Shown: positions 60,914 through 64,000 of the stretch, piece after piece
How positions within the stretch are numbered: position 1 is the first letter of the stretch
Layout: the number at the start of each line of letters is the position of its first letter
From: Cupriavidus sp. D384
GTDB taxonomy: Bacteria > Pseudomonadota > Gammaproteobacteria > Burkholderiales > Burkholderiaceae
Direction of reading: 5' to 3'
NCBI RefSeq assembly: GCF_001652915.1
Contig: NZ_BBQI01000043.1
Coordinates: forward strand, 1 to 64,000
DNA length: 64,000 nt
The notes under the pieces: model-generated
Databases searched by the model: none
What the model was told of the DNA's origin: nothing
The model's input: only the letters and a program-made list of their open reading frames with translations
Program-made: the position numbers and the translations under genes

Positions 60914-62704
60914 CTACTCCGCAAGAAATTGAGCCTCACCAATCCACGTGGCCGATGCCAGCCGCACTCGAAGTAATGCGGCTAGGTGTCTAACGGACTC
61001 TTGCGAATGCCGCATATAGTGGACGGCCGTCTCGATTTTTTCCTGATGCCATCGAATTTTCTGCGCAGCACCGTTTGCGGCCTCTGCCATCCAGGCCCAT
61101 AGATACGCGAAAACGATAGCGCCCACCAGTTCAAGGTAGAGGGGTGCCACCAGGCCAACCGTGTTGCGATCGAAAACGGCTTCGACGGTGACGCGCTCGG
61201 ATACTTCCTTAAGGATGCCTACGTACTCGCGCAAAGGTGCTGAGAGTTCACGTAGCTCTGAGCAACTATCGAGACGCGATGCAAGCGCGATGATGGTTTT
61301 CGCCAGCAGACCAACACGTTTTCCCTGGTCAAAGATCGTTTTACGACCAAGAAGATCCAACGACTGGATGTAATTTGTTCCCTCATAAATCGGACAGATG
61401 GCCGCATCGCGCAGCAGTTGCTCCATGCCCGTCTCGCATATGTATCCGAAACCACCATGGAGCTGCATCGCAGCGCGAATCTGCTGCCCGGACTGGTCCG
61501 ACAAGTAAGCCTTTACTACGGGCGTGAGAAATTCCGCCAACATCGTGCTAGCGACTCGCCGGTCTGGGTCCGGATGGAACCGCGACTCGTCGAGTAGCAA
61601 TCCAGCCCAAGCGACCAGCAATCGACCTGCCTCGACGAACTCCTTTTGGGCCAACAAGGTCTGCTTGACACCAATATGACTTATCAGCGAGTCAGCAGCC
61701 TTTTCTGGCTCTACCGGTCCGGAAAGAGCCCGACCCTGACGGCGCTCTCTCGCGTATCGCGTGGCGTTCTGGAAGGCGATATCCGCCAAGCCCACCGACT
61801 GGGCACCGACAGCCAAGCGCGCCCGGTTCATCAACACGAACATTGCCGGAAGACCTCTATTCAACTCCCCAACAAGGAAGGCCTGGGCGCTGTCAAATGC
61901 GAGTCCACAAGTAGCATTGGCCCGAATTCCGTGCTTATGCTCCAAGCTGGCCACACTGACGCGATTCCAATCTCCAATTCGAGCGCCCTCTCCACCAATC
62001 TTGAACTTCGGCACCACAAACAGACTTAGTCCCGCCGTTCCTTGGGGTGCGCCCTTCGTCCGCGCCAGTACCAGATGCACGATGTTCTCACTGAGGTCAT
62101 GATCTCCATTCGAAATGAAGATCTTGGATCCAGTGAGCAGGTAGCTGGCGTCAGCCTGTTCCTCAGCAGTCGTTCTTATCAACGAAAGGTCGCTACCGGC
62201 ATCGGCCTCGGTAAGACACATAGTGCCTAACCACTGCCCGCTCGCAAGTGGCGCCGAGAACATCGCTCGAACCTGCTCATTTCCGAACGTTTCGATGCAA
62301 TCCAGAACCCCCTCTCTGACAGTCGCATATATGCTGAAGGCCATATTTGTCGCGCTCAGGATTTCGTCAAACATCGCGCCGACAACCAAGGGGAAGCCCT
62401 GCCCTCCCGCTTTTCGGGGAACTGTTAAGGAAGGCCAACCCATCTGCTGAAATCGCTGGTATGCGTTCGCAAAACCCGGGGGAGCGCTAACGCTTCCCCC
62501 ATCGACTCGACAGCCAGTCGTATCGCCCGACTGGTTGAGCGGAAGGAGTTTTTCGGTTGCGAAAACAGATCCAGCCTCGAGGACCATCGCTATAGTCTCG
62601 CTGTCGACATGGGAGTAATCTGGAAGGCAAGACAGCACAGCGTCCACGTTCAAGACATCATGGAGCAAGAAGCTGAATTCTTCCAAGGGTGCCGCGTAGT
62701 GCAA
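60914..62704 (-). CDS. Large acyl-CoA dehydrogenase (FadE5/C-terminal-extended type)
   Basis: The 596-residue enzyme starts HYAAPLEEFSFLLHDVL, the hallmark of the extended dehydrogenases that act on long-chain or bulky acyl-CoAs. The core has CLTEADAGSDLSL, LTGSKIFISNGDHD and PIYEGTNYIQSLDLLGRK with the catalytic glutamate, and a C-terminal domain of about 120 residues follows. The start is TTG 62704, as the conserved N terminus begins exactly there. It lies 25 nt after the crotonase gene. Confidence 0.9.
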   Translation of the reverse strand: MHYAAPLEEFSFLLHDVLNVDAVLSCLPDYSHVDSETIAMVLEAGSVFATEKLLPLNQSGDTTGCRVDGGSVSAPPGFANAYQRFQQMGWPSLTVPRKAGGQGFPLVVGAMFDEILSATNMAFSIYATVREGVLDCIETFGNEQVRAMFSAPLASGQWLGTMCLTEADAGSDLSLIRTTAEEQADASYLLTGSKIFISNGDHDLSENIVHLVLARTKGAPQGTAGLSLFVVPKFKIGGEGARIGDWNRVSVASLEHKHGIRANATCGLAFDSAQAFLVGELNRGLPAMFVLMNRARLAVGAQSVGLADIAFQNATRYARERRQGRALSGPVEPEKAADSLISHIGVKQTLLAQKEFVEAGRLLVAWAGLLLDESRFHPDPDRRVASTMLAEFLTPVVKAYLSDQSGQQIRAAMQLHGGFGYICETGMEQLLRDAAICPIYEGTNYIQSLDLLGRKTIFDQGKRVGLLAKTIIALASRLDSCSELRELSAPLREYVGILKEVSERVTVEAVFDRNTVGLVAPLYLELVGAIVFAYLWAWMAEAANGAAQKIRWHQEKIETAVHYMRHSQESVRHLAALLRVRLASATWIGEAQFLAE

Positions 62705-62729
62705 CGTTTCAGTTTCCCCTGTCTACGCA

Positions 62730-63527
62730 TTAGCGTCCTTTGAACTGCGCGGGTCGCTTCTGCATCATGGCGAGGATTCCTTCGCGGACGTCTTCCGACT
62801 TGACCAGTTCGAAAAGTCGCGGATTCAGTGCCGCCAAGGCTGCAGACTCTCCTTCGTCTCGGGCTTGGGATGCAGAAGCAAGGGTCGCTTTGACTGCCAA
62901 GGGTGCTGCGGTGGAAATCTTAAGTGCCAATTCCAAGGCTCGATCAAGCTCGCGACCTTCCTCGACCACCTCGCTAACGAGCCGCATACGCAGGGCCTCC
63001 TCAGCATCAAAGGCATCGCCAGTCAGCATGTATCGCATTGCATCCGACCAACCAGCGGCCAGAGGAAAGCGGACAGTTGCGCCTCCGGAAGGTGGGATGC
63101 CACGGAGAACCTCAAGTTGAGCAAATTGAGTATCGCTTGCGGCGATTGCAATGTCGGCAGCGAGGGCAAGCTCAATTCCTGCCGTCCAACAGGTTCCGCG
63201 TACGGCGACAATAAGAGGTTTCCTCCGTCGCACGCCCGACACGCTAAATGGGTCGATCCCGCCTTCCGGATAGCCAAACTTTCCTGACGCCAATCGTGGC
63301 GCCAGATCCATCATGTCAAGGCCTGCTGTGAAATGCTCCCCGTGCGCGAACAGCACGGCGCAGCGCAGTTCATCGTTCCTCTCATACTCGCCTATCGCAA
63401 GTGCGAGGTCATCGAGCATAGCGCCGTCAAGGGCGTTTCGCTTTCCCGCTCGATCCAGACCAATCAAAAAAACAGACTCCCGCTGCTCACGGCTGACGCG
63501 TCCGGCGCCGTTGTTGTTGTCCTGCAT
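62730..63527 (-). CDS. Crotonase-family enoyl-CoA hydratase, paralogue of 19709-20497
   Basis: The 265-residue protein shares with the copy at 19709 the loop FTAGLDMMDL (66-75), TAGIELALAADI with Glu119, and QLEVLRGIPPSGGA with Glu139. Both glutamates needed for hydration are present, but the loops are unlike those of FadB-type hydratases. AGGAG 8 nt before ATG 63527 supports the start. It is the first gene of the operon 63527-57592, divergent from the TetR gene, with two operator-like palindromes between them. Confidence 0.86.
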   Translation of the reverse strand: MQDNNNGAGRVSREQRESVFLIGLDRAGKRNALDGAMLDDLALAIGEYERNDELRCAVLFAHGEHFTAGLDMMDLAPRLASGKFGYPEGGIDPFSVSGVRRRKPLIVAVRGTCWTAGIELALAADIAIAASDTQFAQLEVLRGIPPSGGATVRFPLAAGWSDAMRYMLTGDAFDAEEALRMRLVSEVVEEGRELDRALELALKISTAAPLAVKATLASASQARDEGESAALAALNPRLFELVKSEDVREGILAMMQKRPAQFKGR

Positions 63528-63590
63528 ACCTTCGTCTCCTAGTTAGGCGCGCACTACTTAGCGCAGCACGCGCGAACCGTGCTCATGCAC

Positions 63591-63647
63591 TCGATTATGA
63601 CAACTGTTATAGTCGAGGCCATGCTATGCTATGACAATCGTTATAGC
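63591..63647. promoter_or_regulatory. Tandem TetR operators in a divergent promoter
   Basis: Two related palindromes: 63591-63616 (26 bp, 10 of 13 pairs symmetric) and 63628-63647 (20 bp, 8 of 10 pairs). Both contain ATGACAA, a 2-nt centre and GTTATAG, giving a consensus CTATGACAA-NN-GTTATAG-like site. Centres are 34 bp apart, about three helical turns. They lie between the crotonase (-) and TetR (+) start codons, so one repressor could control both directions. Confidence 0.65.
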
Positions 63648-63660
63648 AAGGAGTTTGTGA

Positions 63661-64000
63661 ATGACTTCGCCCCAGGCATCGGCCCGCGACCGACTTGTTT
63701 TTGCGGCAGCCGACATGCTTCGGCGCCGCGGCTTGAATGCCACCAGCATTAGAGAAGTGGCAAAGCACGCCAACGCACCGCTTGGGTCGACCTACCATTA
63801 CTTCCCCGGCGGAAAGAACCAGATGGTGGCAGAAGCTATTGCTATGGCAGGCGCCTACGTCAGCCAGATGCTTCGCACGGGACTTCAGGCCGGCATCGTC
63901 GAAGGAATCGGCGAGTTCTTTTTGTTTTGGCGAGAGGTTGTACTGCAGACCGACTATCGCGCGGGATGTCCGGTGTTAGCAGTCGCAGTGGCAGAGCCGG
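63661..64000 (+). CDS. TetR/AcrR-family transcriptional regulator (cut by window end)
   Basis: The first 113 residues are seen. The helix-turn-helix is in TSIREVAKHANAPLGSTYHYFPGGKNQMV; the PGGK turn and the later GCPVLAVAVAEP segment are typical of the LmrA/YxaF-like subgroup. AAGGAG 7 nt before ATG 63661 supports the start. The gene lies behind the two palindromes and faces the crotonase operon, so it is very likely the repressor of both itself and that operon. The C terminus lies outside the window. Confidence 0.85.
   Translation, partial: MTSPQASARDRLVFAAADMLRRRGLNATSIREVAKHANAPLGSTYHYFPGGKNQMVAEAIAMAGAYVSQMLRTGLQAGIVEGIGEFFLFWREVVLQTDYRAGCPVLAVAVAEP

Overview
The window is a 64 kb catabolic region of a betaproteobacterium, most likely Burkholderiales (Alcaligenaceae or Burkholderiaceae, in the Bordetella/Achromobacter/Cupriavidus range). 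This rests on nine periplasmic receptors of the Bug (TctC) family, a general porin ending in Phe, tightly packed operons with ATGA overlaps, and GC content near 60% by eye. No rRNA, tRNA, CRISPR, phage or replication genes are visible. The only mobile-element trace is the right end of an IS21-like element at the extreme left, 4 bp before the first gene.

Layout: (A) 1-2728, IS21 end, rhodanese, FAD aromatic hydroxylase. (B) 3089-16909 +, a TetR regulator behind two palindromes, then an operon of Bug receptor, DUF35 protein, cysteine-less thiolase homologue, enoyl-CoA hydratase, SDR, flavin oxidoreductase, acyl-CoA ligase, Fe-dependent alcohol dehydrogenase, aldehyde dehydrogenase, two more Bug receptors and a porin. 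(C) 28211-17004 -, a beta-oxidation operon (hydratase/3-hydroxyacyl-CoA dehydrogenase fusion, thiolase, two acyl-CoA dehydrogenases, crotonases, Bug receptor, VOC protein, CaiB CoA-transferase, TetR), divergent from a LysR gene at 28328. (D) 29216-34807, a hairpin-rich non-coding stretch, LysR, Bug, CaiB, crotonase, thioesterase and a decayed crotonase fragment. (E) 34886-39349, LysR, VOC and CaiB (-) and Bug plus a 2-oxopent-4-enoate-type hydratase (+). (F) 39786-44203, Bug (+) facing a MaoC hydratase, CaiB and acyl-CoA dehydrogenase operon (-). (G) 44379-49062 +, CaiB, crotonase, quinone oxidoreductase, Bug, TetR. (H) 49653-57519 +, PaaG-like crotonase, CaiB, flavin oxidoreductase, Bug, acyl-CoA dehydrogenase, thiolase, LysR. 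(I) 63527-57592 -, crotonase, large acyl-CoA dehydrogenase, acyl-CoA ligase, alpha/beta hydrolase, tautomerase-like protein, divergent from a TetR gene cut by the window end.

How the parts fit (inference): the porin and Bug receptors would bring organic acids to the inner membrane; six CaiB-type CoA-transferases and two ligases would make the CoA thioesters; five acyl-CoA dehydrogenases, eight crotonase domains, the MaoC hydratase, the SDR and three thiolase-fold proteins would degrade them. Several families occur as diverged pairs (thiolase, PaaG-like crotonase, flavin oxidoreductase, VOC, LysR), so the region looks like repeated assembly of similar acid-degradation cassettes. The real substrates cannot be read from the sequence. 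Eight local regulators (four TetR, four LysR) and several clear palindromes suggest each cassette is controlled separately. The least conventional element is the DUF35/thiolase-like pair at 4845-6388, whose nucleophilic cysteine is a serine; it may be a retro-aldolase rather than a thiolase.
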